DNA of 64,000 nucleotides from contig NZ_FOAB01000008.1 of the NCBI RefSeq assembly GCF_900109375.1, positions 96,520-160,519 on the forward strand. The letters are read 5' to 3'. Position 1 is the stretch's first letter. Each line of letters begins with the position of its first letter. The translations under genes and the position numbers were made by a program. Below, piece after piece: positions 53,464 to 62,445 of the stretch. The notes under the pieces were generated by a model. The model was not told the origin of the DNA. It ran no database searches and worked only from the letters and a program-made list of their open reading frames with translations. This DNA is from Aquimarina amphilecti (lineage in GTDB: Bacteria > Bacteroidota > Bacteroidia > Flavobacteriales > Flavobacteriaceae).

Positions 53464-55813
53464 ATTCTTTAATTTCTATTTTCTTTTTTAATTCATTGCC
53501 CTTCTCATCCAAAACGGTTATAATATGTTCTCCAGGGCTTGGTTGTACAGGCATCTCATGAAACTGTTTGGTAACACCTATAAAACGATCGTCAATATAC
53601 CAAAACACTCTTATCTCTGATTCCGTATGCGCAATTTTCAGAACCACTTCGTTCGTCTTCCCATCAAAACCTTTGGGCAAATAAACGCTACTATTCCCTT
53701 TAGGAAAAATAAAAGCCATACTTCCTAATAATTCCGTTCTACAATCAGATCTAAAAGGCGGCAAAGATCTATAATCCGAATGTTTATTTTTAAAATAATA
53801 TGCTTGTAAAGGTGGTAATACAAACCACGGTTGATGTATTATTCTATCTACCGATTCGCAAGAAGAATTTACTCTGTATTCCTGATTAGGATCTAAATGA
53901 ATCAATTGATGATAAGGACAAGGCTTTGTTTTAGTTCCATTCAGAGGAATATACGATTCTTTAGTAGGACATTCTTTAGAAGCCAAAAAACCACTTTTAG
54001 AACAGACTTTAGCCAGAACTAAATCATCATAAGGTATTGGAAACCAATTAGAGTTAGGCAACAAATTCACTACATCAAACAACAAAGGTGCTGCAGAGTT
54101 TAACCCTGTAAGTTCAGGTCTTCCTTCTCCATCTGCATTACCAATCCATACTCCAACTACATAATTCTTACTCGCTCCTATAGCCCAAGCATCCCTATTT
54201 CCATAACTAGTTCCTGTTTTCCAAGCGATTTCTCTTGATGAATCATAAAATTCCCAAGCTTCATCTCCTTGTGGACGATTAACCTTTTTCATAGATTCAA
54301 AAGTCAACCAAATACTTCCGGCTCCGAATACCGGTTTTTGTTGTACTTTTTTACCAAAATCAACTTTTTCATTTGCGAAAATAATCGGTTCCGTAAACTC
54401 ATTTGTAAAATATTCACTTGAAGAATTTTCATAATGATTGAGTGTACCAGCAAAACCTGCATACGTTTTGCATAAATCCCAAAGATTTCCTTCTGCCCCA
54501 CCAACAATTAGTGACAAACCATAATGATCAGCGCTATACTTTAGATCTTTAATTTTAAAGGCATTTAACTCATCCCTGAAACGTTGTAATCCATATTGTT
54601 GCAAAAGTCGTACAGCGGGTATATTTAAGGATCTTGCCAAGGCTTTACTAGCAGAAACAGCACCACTAAAAGTTTCATCATAATTCATGGGAGCATATCC
54701 CGCGATTACTGTAGGTACATCCGATACTAATTGTTCTGGCAACAATTCTCCTTTATCCATCATTGCTGCATACAACAAAGGTTTTAATGTACTTCCTGTA
54801 CTTCTTGCCGCTCTAATAACATCTACATCCTTTTGATGTTCCTTATCTGTTGGTGAATTGCCAACATAACTCATTACTTCTCTTGTATTAACATCTAATA
54901 CCAAAACCGATACATTATGCACTTCATTTTGACGTAATAACGTATAATGTTGTGCTACTAATTGATTCACTCTTTTCTGCAACGAGTTATTTATAGTAGT
55001 TTGTACCCTTTGCCCAGTATTATTATGAGCAACTCGATCCAACAAATGAGGAGTTTCCTGTGGAAGGCGATATGGTTTTTGCGGCAAAGATTCACTTATA
55101 GACAATTGATAAGTTAGAGAATCAATTGTCTTCTGTTCTAATAATGTTTTAAGTAATCTATTTCTTTTATGTAACAGTCGTATTTGATTTTTTCCCGGAT
55201 AAATTAATGAAGGGGCATTGGGTAAAACTGCTAAGGTTGCGCTTTCGGACCAGGATAACTGATGAGAAGGCAATCCAAAATACCTCCAAGAAGCCATGTC
55301 TATTCCCACTACATTACCTCCAAACGGAGCATTAGAAGCGTATAATTTTAAAATTTCTTTTTTTGCAGCACTCAATTCTAGTCTAGTCGCTAAAATCAAT
55401 TCTATCAGCTTTTCAAAATATGTTCTTTTTTTTCCTTTTCGAGCCAATCGTATGACTTGTTGAGTAATAGTACTTCCACCTCGAACTATTTTACCAGCCT
55501 TTATATTTTCACTCACCGCTTCGATCATCGAAACCGGATTAAAACCAAAGTGTTTATAGAATTGTTGATCCTCAAAGGCTAGAATACAATATTCAAACTT
55601 TTTTGGTACACTATCAGTTTCTGGAAATCTCCATTGTCCGTCCTTGGCAATTTTAGCGCCTAACAATTCTCCTGTTCTAGTTTCTAAAACGGTTGCTGTT
55701 GGATCATCAAATAAAGGTTTTGGCAAAGAAAAATAATACCAAACCAGCAATATTCCAGCAAGAACAAATTTCTTCGGATGCTTCTTTATATAATTTTGCA
55801 GTCTGTTAAACAC
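53462..55813 (-). CDS. pbpC: Penicillin-binding protein 1C
   Basis: A 783-residue bifunctional class A PBP. Membrane anchor at residues ~15-30. GT51 glycosyltransferase motif EDQQFYKHFGF (E81), then GGSTITQQVIRLARKGKKRT. Transpeptidase motifs: SxxK at 341-344 (STGSTLKPLL), SxN at SLNIPAVR, and KTGTSYGNRDAW. The C-terminus is the BiPBP_C beta domain with a cluster of cysteines (KVCSKSGFLASKECPTK and KPCPYHQL). Family knowledge: pbpC usually sits beside an alpha-2-macroglobulin gene; here that gene begins 6.6 kb away at 62446, same strand. Confidence 0.95.
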   Translation of the reverse strand: MFNRLQNYIKKHPKKFVLAGILLVWYYFSLPKPLFDDPTATVLETRTGELLGAKIAKDGQWRFPETDSVPKKFEYCILAFEDQQFYKHFGFNPVSMIEAVSENIKAGKIVRGGSTITQQVIRLARKGKKRTYFEKLIELILATRLELSAAKKEILKLYASNAPFGGNVVGIDMASWRYFGLPSHQLSWSESATLAVLPNAPSLIYPGKNQIRLLHKRNRLLKTLLEQKTIDSLTYQLSISESLPQKPYRLPQETPHLLDRVAHNNTGQRVQTTINNSLQKRVNQLVAQHYTLLRQNEVHNVSVLVLDVNTREVMSYVGNSPTDKEHQKDVDVIRAARSTGSTLKPLLYAAMMDKGELLPEQLVSDVPTVIAGYAPMNYDETFSGAVSASKALARSLNIPAVRLLQQYGLQRFRDELNAFKIKDLKYSADHYGLSLIVGGAEGNLWDLCKTYAGFAGTLNHYENSSSEYFTNEFTEPIIFANEKVDFGKKVQQKPVFGAGSIWLTFESMKKVNRPQGDEAWEFYDSSREIAWKTGTSYGNRDAWAIGASKNYVVGVWIGNADGEGRPELTGLNSAAPLLFDVVNLLPNSNWFPIPYDDLVLAKVCSKSGFLASKECPTKESYIPLNGTKTKPCPYHQLIHLDPNQEYRVNSSCESVDRIIHQPWFVLPPLQAYYFKNKHSDYRSLPPFRSDCRTELLGSMAFIFPKGNSSVYLPKGFDGKTNEVVLKIAHTESEIRVFWYIDDRFIGVTKQFHEMPVQPSPGEHIITVLDEKGNELKKKIEIKE

Positions 55814-56191
55814 TTTTCTTTCTGATTAATGTAAATTAATAACAACTCTGAAATTTATGTAAATGTCCTTAGATATCCGATAAAACATTGTTTAAATAAA
55901 TTACAATAGAAACTTTATTAATAATTGCATTAAAAAATTCCTTAAAAACAAGCGTAAATTTCCCCATTTTATCAAAAACAATCAGTATTGAAGGCTTAGT
56001 TTTCTTTTAGATCATAATGAATAAACCCTATATTTTTACTAAATTATATCACTCTTAAAAACAATTAGTTATTGTTGTATTCACAGATTCATCAGAAATA
56101 CTAGGGCTTAGAATATGAAAATGAAATTATACAATGCAATGAAGTTATCACTGCATAGAGTTTAATCATTTTTAATAAAAGTTGTTTTACG
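55814..56191. other. 378-bp divergent intergenic region (pbpC / hybrid kinase)
   Basis: AT-rich, with no consensus TAnnTTTG in a good position for either gene and no small ORF worth calling. Its length and position suggest divergent promoters. It is also the left breakpoint of the block that separates pbpC from the alpha-2-macroglobulin gene. Confidence 0.4.
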
Positions 56192-58387
56192 TTGAAAAGA
56201 AATACCGTATACATATTCATTTTATTTTTTTCCCTTGCTTCTTTCTCACAAGAAAAAAAATCATTTGAAAAAATTGACACCTTAGAAGTTTTATTGAGAA
56301 CTTCAGAAAAACTAAGAGTTGCTAATGACATGTATTCCTCATTAGAATATGCTTTTAAAGCAGTTAACTACGCCCAAAATTTAGAAAATTATCACTATCT
56401 ATCACACGGATATTTATTGATGGGGACCGTTCAGTATGAAATTATTGACTATGAAAATGCTACGAAAAACTTTCTAAAATCTTTAGAATATACGGAAAAA
56501 ACAAAAGACAAAATTCTTTTACCATATATACTCCATAGCTTAGGAAACATATATTATGATGACAATAATGATTATGAAAATGCTTTAAAATACTACAAAA
56601 GAGCTGTAGAACTCGGAAAAGAAAATCCTCATATACAACAATATCAAATACCTCTACATAATCTAATTTGGACATATATGGATCTTGACAGATTCGATGA
56701 GGCATCAACATATCTTAGAGAAGCGGATAGTATTGATAGAACAATCCCAGATAGTGTGCAAATAGATAGAAGCTCTCTTTACCTCCTAAGAGCCAGAAAT
56801 TATGCCCATAATAACAATATTGAAAAAGCTGAGAAGAACTTCGAGAAGTCTTTCGACTATCTAAAAGATGAAACTTACTGGCCAAAAGGAAAAAGTTATT
56901 TCTATCAATATAGATCCGAGATGTATGAAAATATAGGTGATTACACAAAAGCAATTAATGATCTAAAAATGTTAAATGAAAATGATCGTAAAGTTTTTGA
57001 AAATGCAAGAGCCAAAACAGATAAGACCACCAAAATTAGATTTAAAGTAGATCAATATGAACAAAAACTGGCTATAGCAAAAAGAGAAAAGGCTTTATTA
57101 TTAGATATAGATAAAAACAACAAAATGATCATTTCGATTTCTTCTATGGCACTTCTATTATTAGCGGGAGTGGTATTTTTTTACTATAGAGGATATCAAT
57201 CAAAGAAAAAAATATCCGAGATCCTAGAAGTTAAAAATGCCGAACTCTCTGAAGCTAAATCTCAAGCAGAGCAATTAAGTAAAATCAAATCTCAATTCAT
57301 CTCCACAATTAGCCATGAACTGAGAACTCCTCTATATGGAGTAGTAGGTATTTCTTCTATTTTACTGGAAAATGATGCCAAATCACAGAAAGACAAAAAA
57401 CTACTTAATTCACTTAAATTCTCCGCTGATTATTTACTTGATTTAGTAAATAAAGTTCTAAAGGTTAGTAAAATTGATTCAGAAGAAAAGGAACTGATTA
57501 AAACGCCAACAGATCTATTTTCCTTATCTCAAAATATAATTCAATCTTTTGAATATCAATCACATAAAAAAAATAACGTCTTGATTTTAGATCATAATCA
57601 CAGCATCCCTAAATTGCTTTATGTAGATGCTTTGCGGATATCTGAAGTTTTAATCAACTTAATCGGAAATGCTATTAAGTTCACCGAAAAAGGAAAAATT
57701 TGGCTTCGGATTAAACTATTATCAACAAATACCAAAACTGCTCTGATTAGATTCGAAATAGAAGATACTGGCACCGGTATACCTGAAAGTCAAAAAGAAT
57801 TTATATTCGAAGAGTTTTCTCAAGTAGGTAGTGTTTATGATAATAAACAAGGAACTGGTTTAGGACTATCCATTGTTAAAAATCTAGTTCAGGTAATGGG
57901 AAGTCAAATTCATTTTGAAAGTAAAAAAGATATCGGATCTATATTCTATTTTGATTTAGAATTGGACGTTGCAGAGAGCTTAAATGACCTAAGCAGTGAT
58001 ACAGAAAATAAAGAAAATGCAACTAATATCTCCGCAAAAATTCTTGTCGCAGAGGACAATAAAATCAACCAATTAGTTACTAAAAACCTTCTAAAGAATA
58101 TTGGTTGTACCTGCACCATGGTAGAAAATGGAATAGATGCAGTACAAACTTTAAGAAAAGAATCTTTTGATTTAATCCTAATGGACATTAATATGCCAGT
58201 AATGGATGGTGTACAAGCTACATTAGAAATTAGGGTGTTTGACACTACTACTCCTATTATTGCTTTGACTGCTTCTGAACTTAGTGAAGTTTCGGATGAA
58301 TGTAAGAAAGCTGGAATGAATGATCTTATCAATAAGCCACTAAACAAAGAAGATTTAAGGAATTGTATTATTAAACATTATAAATAA
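56192..58387 (+). CDS. Hybrid sensor histidine kinase with periplasmic TPR domain
   Basis: A 731-residue hybrid kinase. TTG start at 56192 followed by a signal peptide (VYIFILFFSLASFSQ). TPR-type helices fill residues ~35-280 (LMGTVQYEIIDYENATKNFL; YYKRAVELGKEN). One membrane helix at ~312-334 (MIISISSMALLLLAGVVFFY), then HisKA with H375 (ISHELRTPLYG), HATPase_c (LIGNAIKFTE; DTGTGIP; GTGLGLSIVK) and a C-terminal receiver with D665 (LILMDINMPVMDG). No DNA-binding domain or HPt: output must pass to another protein. The next gene is a close, shorter paralogue. Confidence 0.92.
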   Translation: MKRNTVYIFILFFSLASFSQEKKSFEKIDTLEVLLRTSEKLRVANDMYSSLEYAFKAVNYAQNLENYHYLSHGYLLMGTVQYEIIDYENATKNFLKSLEYTEKTKDKILLPYILHSLGNIYYDDNNDYENALKYYKRAVELGKENPHIQQYQIPLHNLIWTYMDLDRFDEASTYLREADSIDRTIPDSVQIDRSSLYLLRARNYAHNNNIEKAEKNFEKSFDYLKDETYWPKGKSYFYQYRSEMYENIGDYTKAINDLKMLNENDRKVFENARAKTDKTTKIRFKVDQYEQKLAIAKREKALLLDIDKNNKMIISISSMALLLLAGVVFFYYRGYQSKKKISEILEVKNAELSEAKSQAEQLSKIKSQFISTISHELRTPLYGVVGISSILLENDAKSQKDKKLLNSLKFSADYLLDLVNKVLKVSKIDSEEKELIKTPTDLFSLSQNIIQSFEYQSHKKNNVLILDHNHSIPKLLYVDALRISEVLINLIGNAIKFTEKGKIWLRIKLLSTNTKTALIRFEIEDTGTGIPESQKEFIFEEFSQVGSVYDNKQGTGLGLSIVKNLVQVMGSQIHFESKKDIGSIFYFDLELDVAESLNDLSSDTENKENATNISAKILVAEDNKINQLVTKNLLKNIGCTCTMVENGIDAVQTLRKESFDLILMDINMPVMDGVQATLEIRVFDTTTPIIALTASELSEVSDECKKAGMNDLINKPLNKEDLRNCIIKHYK

Positions 58388-58424
58388 AGTGTTTTTTAGG
58401 CGAAAATTTCCCCTGAAAAACACT
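58388..58424 (+). terminator. Stem-loop between the two hybrid kinases
   Basis: GTGTTTTTTAGG pairs with CCTGAAAAACAC around a 13-nt loop, with one bulged base in the stem, directly after the first kinase stop. It is followed by a mixed C/T run. Confidence 0.55.
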
Positions 58425-58585
58425 TTCTTCCTAAATATTAGCAATAACTTTGTCAAAACTTCTAAATTGATATTTTTACAGTAAAAAAGTTAGGGGTTTA
58501 ACATAGTTAACTGTTTTAATATAAACCCCTTTATATAAGATAAAAATACCCACACAAATTACTCAATACAAAAACTCAACTCCCC

Positions 58586-60136
58586 TTGAAAAAAATTACA
58601 TTATTGTATGCAATTATTGCACTCCCCTGCATATTGTACGCACAATCCAGACAAGAATTTAAAAGCTCTAATGATTTAACCCCTTTAAACAAAGTATCTG
58701 ATAGCTCACAATTACAACAACAAGAAATAGAATTTCTTGATAACATCCAATCTAGTATTCATGAAGTCGAAGAATATAAACGTCAGCTAAAAGTTAGTCA
58801 GCGGGAAAAGGATCTTTTAGTCAGTATTGATAAAAATAACAAAACAATCATATACATAACTATTGTAGGACTTGTATTGGTATTTGGCGTATTATTCTTT
58901 TATTTTAGAGAATATCACGCAAAAAAGAAAACGAGCGATATTCTAAAATTAAAAAACATTGAACTATCTGAAGCAAAAAACCAAGCCGAAACACTAAGTA
59001 AAATAAAATCTCAATTCATTTCTACTATTAGTCATGAACTAAGAACCCCATTATACGGTGTAGCTGGGATATCATCTATGTTATTAGAAAACAAAGAAAG
59101 GTCAGAAAAAGATATTGAATTATTAAATTCTTTGAATTTCTCCGCAGATTACTTACTTAACTTAGTTAATAAGGTCCTAGATGTAAGCAAAATAGATTCA
59201 GAAAAAGTAAATTTAATACACTCTAAAATCAACCTACTTTCTCATCTAAAAAGTATTATACAAACTCTAGCATATCAGGCTTCACAAAAGAATAACGAAC
59301 TTAGATTAGAGTATGATCATAATCTTCCAGAAATTATAAATATTGATGCGGTCAGAGTTTCTGAAGTATTAATTAATTTACTAGGCAATGCCATTAAATT
59401 TACGGAGAATGGAACTATTTGGTTAAGGACAAAGCTTATAGATAAAGAAGAAGGAAACGTAACTATAAGGTTTGAGATACAGGATACCGGTATAGGAATC
59501 CCAGAAGATCAAATTGCTTATATTTTTGATGAATTTGCGCAATTAGGCAGTTTATATGAAAACAAACACGGAACAGGTTTAGGGTTACATATCGTAAAAA
59601 AAATATTAAAACTTATGGATAGTGATATTCATTGTCATAGCGCAAAAGATATTGGTTCTAATTTCTTTTTTACCATTAAGGTAGGTATACAGGAAGCTTC
59701 TTTTTCAGAAGATCACAAGGAAAATATTATAGACTCCCCTTATCCGTTTCCAGCAAAAATATTAATCGCAGAAGATAACAAGATCAATCAGATAGTTACT
59801 AAAAACCTTTTAAAAAATATTCATTGCGAAAGTATCATTGCAGAAAATGGTCAAGAGGCCTTAGAAATGTTACAAAAAGAAACTTTTGATATCGTTCTTA
59901 TGGATATCAATATGCCAGTTCTGGACGGTATGCAAGCAACCCTAAAGATTAGAGAATTTGACACATCTACCCCAATTATCGCCTTAACGGCTTCTGAACT
60001 TAGTGAAGTAGAAAAAGAGTGTATAAAAGCAGGTATGAATGATTTAGTAAATAAACCATTAAATAAAGACGACCTCAAGGATGTTATCTATCGAAATTTA
60101 ATCGTCGACAATGCAGAGGTCAATAATTATCCCTAA
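58586..60136 (+). CDS. Hybrid sensor histidine kinase, short form without TPR
   Basis: A 516-residue paralogue of the upstream kinase, TTG start and signal peptide (LYAIIALPCILYAQS). The TPR region is missing: only ~50 residues separate the signal from a coiled stretch (VEEYKRQLKVSQREKDLLVS) and the membrane helix (~87-110). The rest matches: H150 (ISHELRTPLYGV), HATPase_c (LLGNAIKFTENG; DTGIGIP; GTGLGLHIVK) and a receiver with D440 (VLMDINMPVLDG). No DNA-binding output. It may have lost the sensor or use a different partner. Confidence 0.92.
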   Translation: MKKITLLYAIIALPCILYAQSRQEFKSSNDLTPLNKVSDSSQLQQQEIEFLDNIQSSIHEVEEYKRQLKVSQREKDLLVSIDKNNKTIIYITIVGLVLVFGVLFFYFREYHAKKKTSDILKLKNIELSEAKNQAETLSKIKSQFISTISHELRTPLYGVAGISSMLLENKERSEKDIELLNSLNFSADYLLNLVNKVLDVSKIDSEKVNLIHSKINLLSHLKSIIQTLAYQASQKNNELRLEYDHNLPEIINIDAVRVSEVLINLLGNAIKFTENGTIWLRTKLIDKEEGNVTIRFEIQDTGIGIPEDQIAYIFDEFAQLGSLYENKHGTGLGLHIVKKILKLMDSDIHCHSAKDIGSNFFFTIKVGIQEASFSEDHKENIIDSPYPFPAKILIAEDNKINQIVTKNLLKNIHCESIIAENGQEALEMLQKETFDIVLMDINMPVLDGMQATLKIREFDTSTPIIALTASELSEVEKECIKAGMNDLVNKPLNKDDLKDVIYRNLIVDNAEVNNYP

Positions 60137-60261
60137 TAAATATTTGTTTGTATAGTAAGTGAATAAAAACAGATCTTCTATGTATCATTTTGTTAGATGT
60201 AAAATTTAAATTACCTTAAAATCTAGAATAAATAGCTCTAAAATTATTTGTGTTATTAATA

Positions 60262-60351
60262 ATGGCAGAGAGTAAAACGTCCATAAAAGATTTGGTTCGT
60301 AGGAGCTTTTATGAAATTTTGAAACAAATTAAGCAGGCAAAAGATGAGTAA
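60262..60351 (+). CDS. Possible 29-aa leader ORF overlapping the next gene start
   Basis: ATG at 60262, TAA at 60349-60351, reading MAESKTSIKDLVRRSFYEIL then KQIKQAKDE. It is amphipathic and charged. It overlaps the ATG of the next gene (60344) by 8 bp, a layout that favours translational coupling. It may also be chance. No homologue is recalled. Confidence 0.3.
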   Translation: MAESKTSIKDLVRRSFYEILKQIKQAKDE

Positions 60352-60862
60352 TAAAACATTATCAATATTCGCGCTCACACTTCTATTAATAATTATAAGT
60401 TGTAAAAAAATTGAAACTCCTACTCCTACCCAAACCTCAGAACAAACTGTTAATATAGAAGAGGAAAAAAAAGCTATTTTAGAAGCTCTCAACAGTGAAA
60501 CCAAAGCTGCTTTTGAAAGAGATTATGAAGGTTGGAAAGAAAAATGGTTACATGATCCAAATATTACAAAGACCTACATCAACTTTGCTGATAGTACATT
60601 TTCAGAATCAGTTGGTTGGGATAAAATAAGCTTATTTGTTAAAACGTTTATTGAGGAACATCCTGAACCTGAACCTATACCAAAGTTATTAAAAGAAATT
60701 GATCTACGTCTTTATGGCAAAGGTGCTTGGGTAACGTACGAACTAAAAGACTCTATACGAGGGCTCAAACGTGAAACAAGACTTATGGAAAAAATAAATG
60801 GGTCATGGAAAATTGCAGGTATGCAAACTACCATTTATGGATTCGAAACTGATAAAAACTAG
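60344..60862 (+). CDS. Lipoprotein with NTF2/SnoaL-like domain
   Basis: A 172-residue lipoprotein. Signal with lipobox LIIISC (Cys20), then a Thr/Pro-rich linker (KKIETPTPTQTSEQ). The mature part shows the cone-shaped NTF2-like pattern: EEKKAILEALNSETKAAFER, DYEGWKEKWLHDPNITKTYI, LYGKGAWVTYELKD and GSWKIAGMQTTIY at the end. Ligand unknown. A 29-aa ORF overlaps its start, and an AraC regulator follows at 10 bp, so the three may be one unit. Confidence 0.8.
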   Translation: MSNKTLSIFALTLLLIIISCKKIETPTPTQTSEQTVNIEEEKKAILEALNSETKAAFERDYEGWKEKWLHDPNITKTYINFADSTFSESVGWDKISLFVKTFIEEHPEPEPIPKLLKEIDLRLYGKGAWVTYELKDSIRGLKRETRLMEKINGSWKIAGMQTTIYGFETDKN

Positions 60863-60872
60863 TTAAAACTTA

Positions 60873-61712
60873 ATGAATACAATTACGCTACCTGATGAAT
60901 TAAATTTAACTCCTTCTGTATCCATTGCAGTATTTGATTATGAAAGTAATACAGAAATAGACAAACAACAAGTCCTACTAAACAAAAACACCTTTAGTTT
61001 TCTCCAGGAAGGTAGCAAAGAAGTATTTTCCAACAATTCCTCCTATGCAATTGACAACACTCAATTCTTATTGATGAAATCAGGACACTGTTTGATGACG
61101 GAGAAACTTTCTAATGATTCAAAATTTTATAGAAGTATTCTATTCTTTTTTTCTGAAGAAGATGTATTAAATTTCATACGAAAATTTGAACTTCAATCTT
61201 CAAAAACAAAAAAGTTTTACTCAACTTATTCGTTTCATTATGATGTGTTTATAAAACGATTTGTAAATAGTCTTTTAGATATTTCTAAACTCTCTAAAAC
61301 CATTCAAACTAAAATATTGAAAACCAAGTTTGAAGAAATAATGCTATATCTTATTGAACAAAAAGGAGTAGATTTTCTGTATTCTTTAATTAATAACAAT
61401 GACAATCAAACTCAAAAATTTATACAAACCATAGAGAGTAATCGATTAACAAAATTAACATTAAAAGAGCTTTCATTCTTATCTAATATGAGTATATCAA
61501 CTTTTAAGAGAGAGTTTGAAAAACAATTCCATAGTTCTCCCAGCAAATGGTTTTTAGACAAAAGACTAGAGCATTCGGCATTTTTATTAAAAAACAAATC
61601 AAAACGACCTTCCGATATATTTGAAGAAGTAGGCTATGAAAGCCTGTCAAATTTTATTCAAGCGTTTAAAACAAAATTTGGTGTAACTCCAAAACAATAC
61701 CAATCAAGTTGA
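60873..61712 (+). CDS. AraC-family transcriptional regulator (soluble)
   Basis: A 279-residue cytoplasmic regulator. The N-terminal ~170 residues form a cupin-like sensor of the type seen in ExsA-like AraC proteins (SIAVFDYESNTEIDKQQVLL; SILFFFSEEDVLNFI). The C-terminal HTH pair is LTLKELSFLSNMSISTFKRE, FEKQFHSSPSKWFLDKRLEH, and IFEEVGYESLSNFIQAFKTK with the closing FGVTPKQYQ. It starts 10 bp behind the NTF2-like lipoprotein gene. Target unknown; the PEBP gene 88 bp downstream is a candidate. Confidence 0.88.
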   Translation: MNTITLPDELNLTPSVSIAVFDYESNTEIDKQQVLLNKNTFSFLQEGSKEVFSNNSSYAIDNTQFLLMKSGHCLMTEKLSNDSKFYRSILFFFSEEDVLNFIRKFELQSSKTKKFYSTYSFHYDVFIKRFVNSLLDISKLSKTIQTKILKTKFEEIMLYLIEQKGVDFLYSLINNNDNQTQKFIQTIESNRLTKLTLKELSFLSNMSISTFKREFEKQFHSSPSKWFLDKRLEHSAFLLKNKSKRPSDIFEEVGYESLSNFIQAFKTKFGVTPKQYQSS

Positions 61713-61767
61713 ACTTTTATCAATACTTTTTGAACTAAACCAAATACCTAGTGTCATCTTCAGATCA

Positions 61768-61775
61768 TAAATTTG
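61768..61775 (+). promoter_or_regulatory. -7 element for the PEBP gene
   Basis: TAAATTTG matches TAnnTTTG exactly, 25 bp upstream of the ATG at 61801; no clear -33 TTG. Confidence 0.45.
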
Positions 61776-61800
61776 TTTTTGAAATTAAAAGACAAATATT

Positions 61801-62358
61801 ATGAAGACATCGAATTTTACTTTAGCAATTATTATAGCTTTCACAAGTTCCATTTTTGGTCAAAATACGTTTACCTTATCAAGCACAAATTTGGGTGGTG
61901 AAGCGACTATTAAAGAAGAATTTAATGGTTTTGGTTGTACAGGAAAAAATCAATCTCCACAATTATCATGGAAAAATGCTCCAAAAGAAACTAAAAGTTT
62001 TGCGATAACTATGTATGATCCAGATGCTCCTACCGGTAGTGGATGGTGGCATTGGGTAGTGTTTGACATACCTTCAAACATAAACGAATTAGTTTCTAAT
62101 GCTGGAAATACTGAATCAAAGCTAACACCTGATGGAACCATCCAAAGCATTACTGATTATGGCACGAATGGATATGGAGGGCCATGTCCTCCTGAAGGAC
62201 ATGGTTTACACCAGTACATCATTACTGTATATGCATTAAAAACAGATAGTCTCGGATTAAACGAGAATACTAATCCAGCTGTAGTTGGCTATTATTTATG
62301 GAATAATACACTTGCCAAAGCTAGTATAGTGGCGTATTATCAAAGAAATAGAAAGTAA
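61801..62358 (+). CDS. YbhB/YbcL family Raf kinase inhibitor-like protein (PEBP fold)
   Basis: A 185-residue protein with an N-terminal signal peptide (LAIIIAFTSSIFGQ). The PEBP core is GCTGKNQSPQLSWKNAP, then MYDPDAPTGSGWWHWVVFDI and YGGPCPPEGHGLHQYIITVY, with the conserved D-P-D and the G-P-x-P-x-x-G-H ligand-site residues. Family knowledge: bacterial members bind anionic ligands, function open. Exported here, unlike E. coli YbhB. Convergent with the alpha-2-macroglobulin gene across a terminator. Confidence 0.92.
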   Translation: MKTSNFTLAIIIAFTSSIFGQNTFTLSSTNLGGEATIKEEFNGFGCTGKNQSPQLSWKNAPKETKSFAITMYDPDAPTGSGWWHWVVFDIPSNINELVSNAGNTESKLTPDGTIQSITDYGTNGYGGPCPPEGHGLHQYIITVYALKTDSLGLNENTNPAVVGYYLWNNTLAKASIVAYYQRNRK

Positions 62359-62375
62359 AACTATTCAGGCTGTTT

Positions 62376-62400
62376 TGCGCAAGCCAAAAAGGCTTGCGCA
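62376..62400. terminator. Bidirectional terminator between PEBP and A2M genes
   Basis: TGCGCAAGCC/GGCTTGCGCA, 10-bp perfect GC-rich stem with a five-A loop, between the convergent genes. Confidence 0.8.
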
Positions 62401-62445
62401 TAAGTTATTTTTTATAGAAATAATCTCTCTAAAACTTCTTTATAC

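Noticed and set aside
57946-58347. Minus-strand 133-aa ORF in the first kinase gene
   Set aside because: Antisense shadow of the receiver domain; the same artefact appears in the paralogue at 59851-60078.
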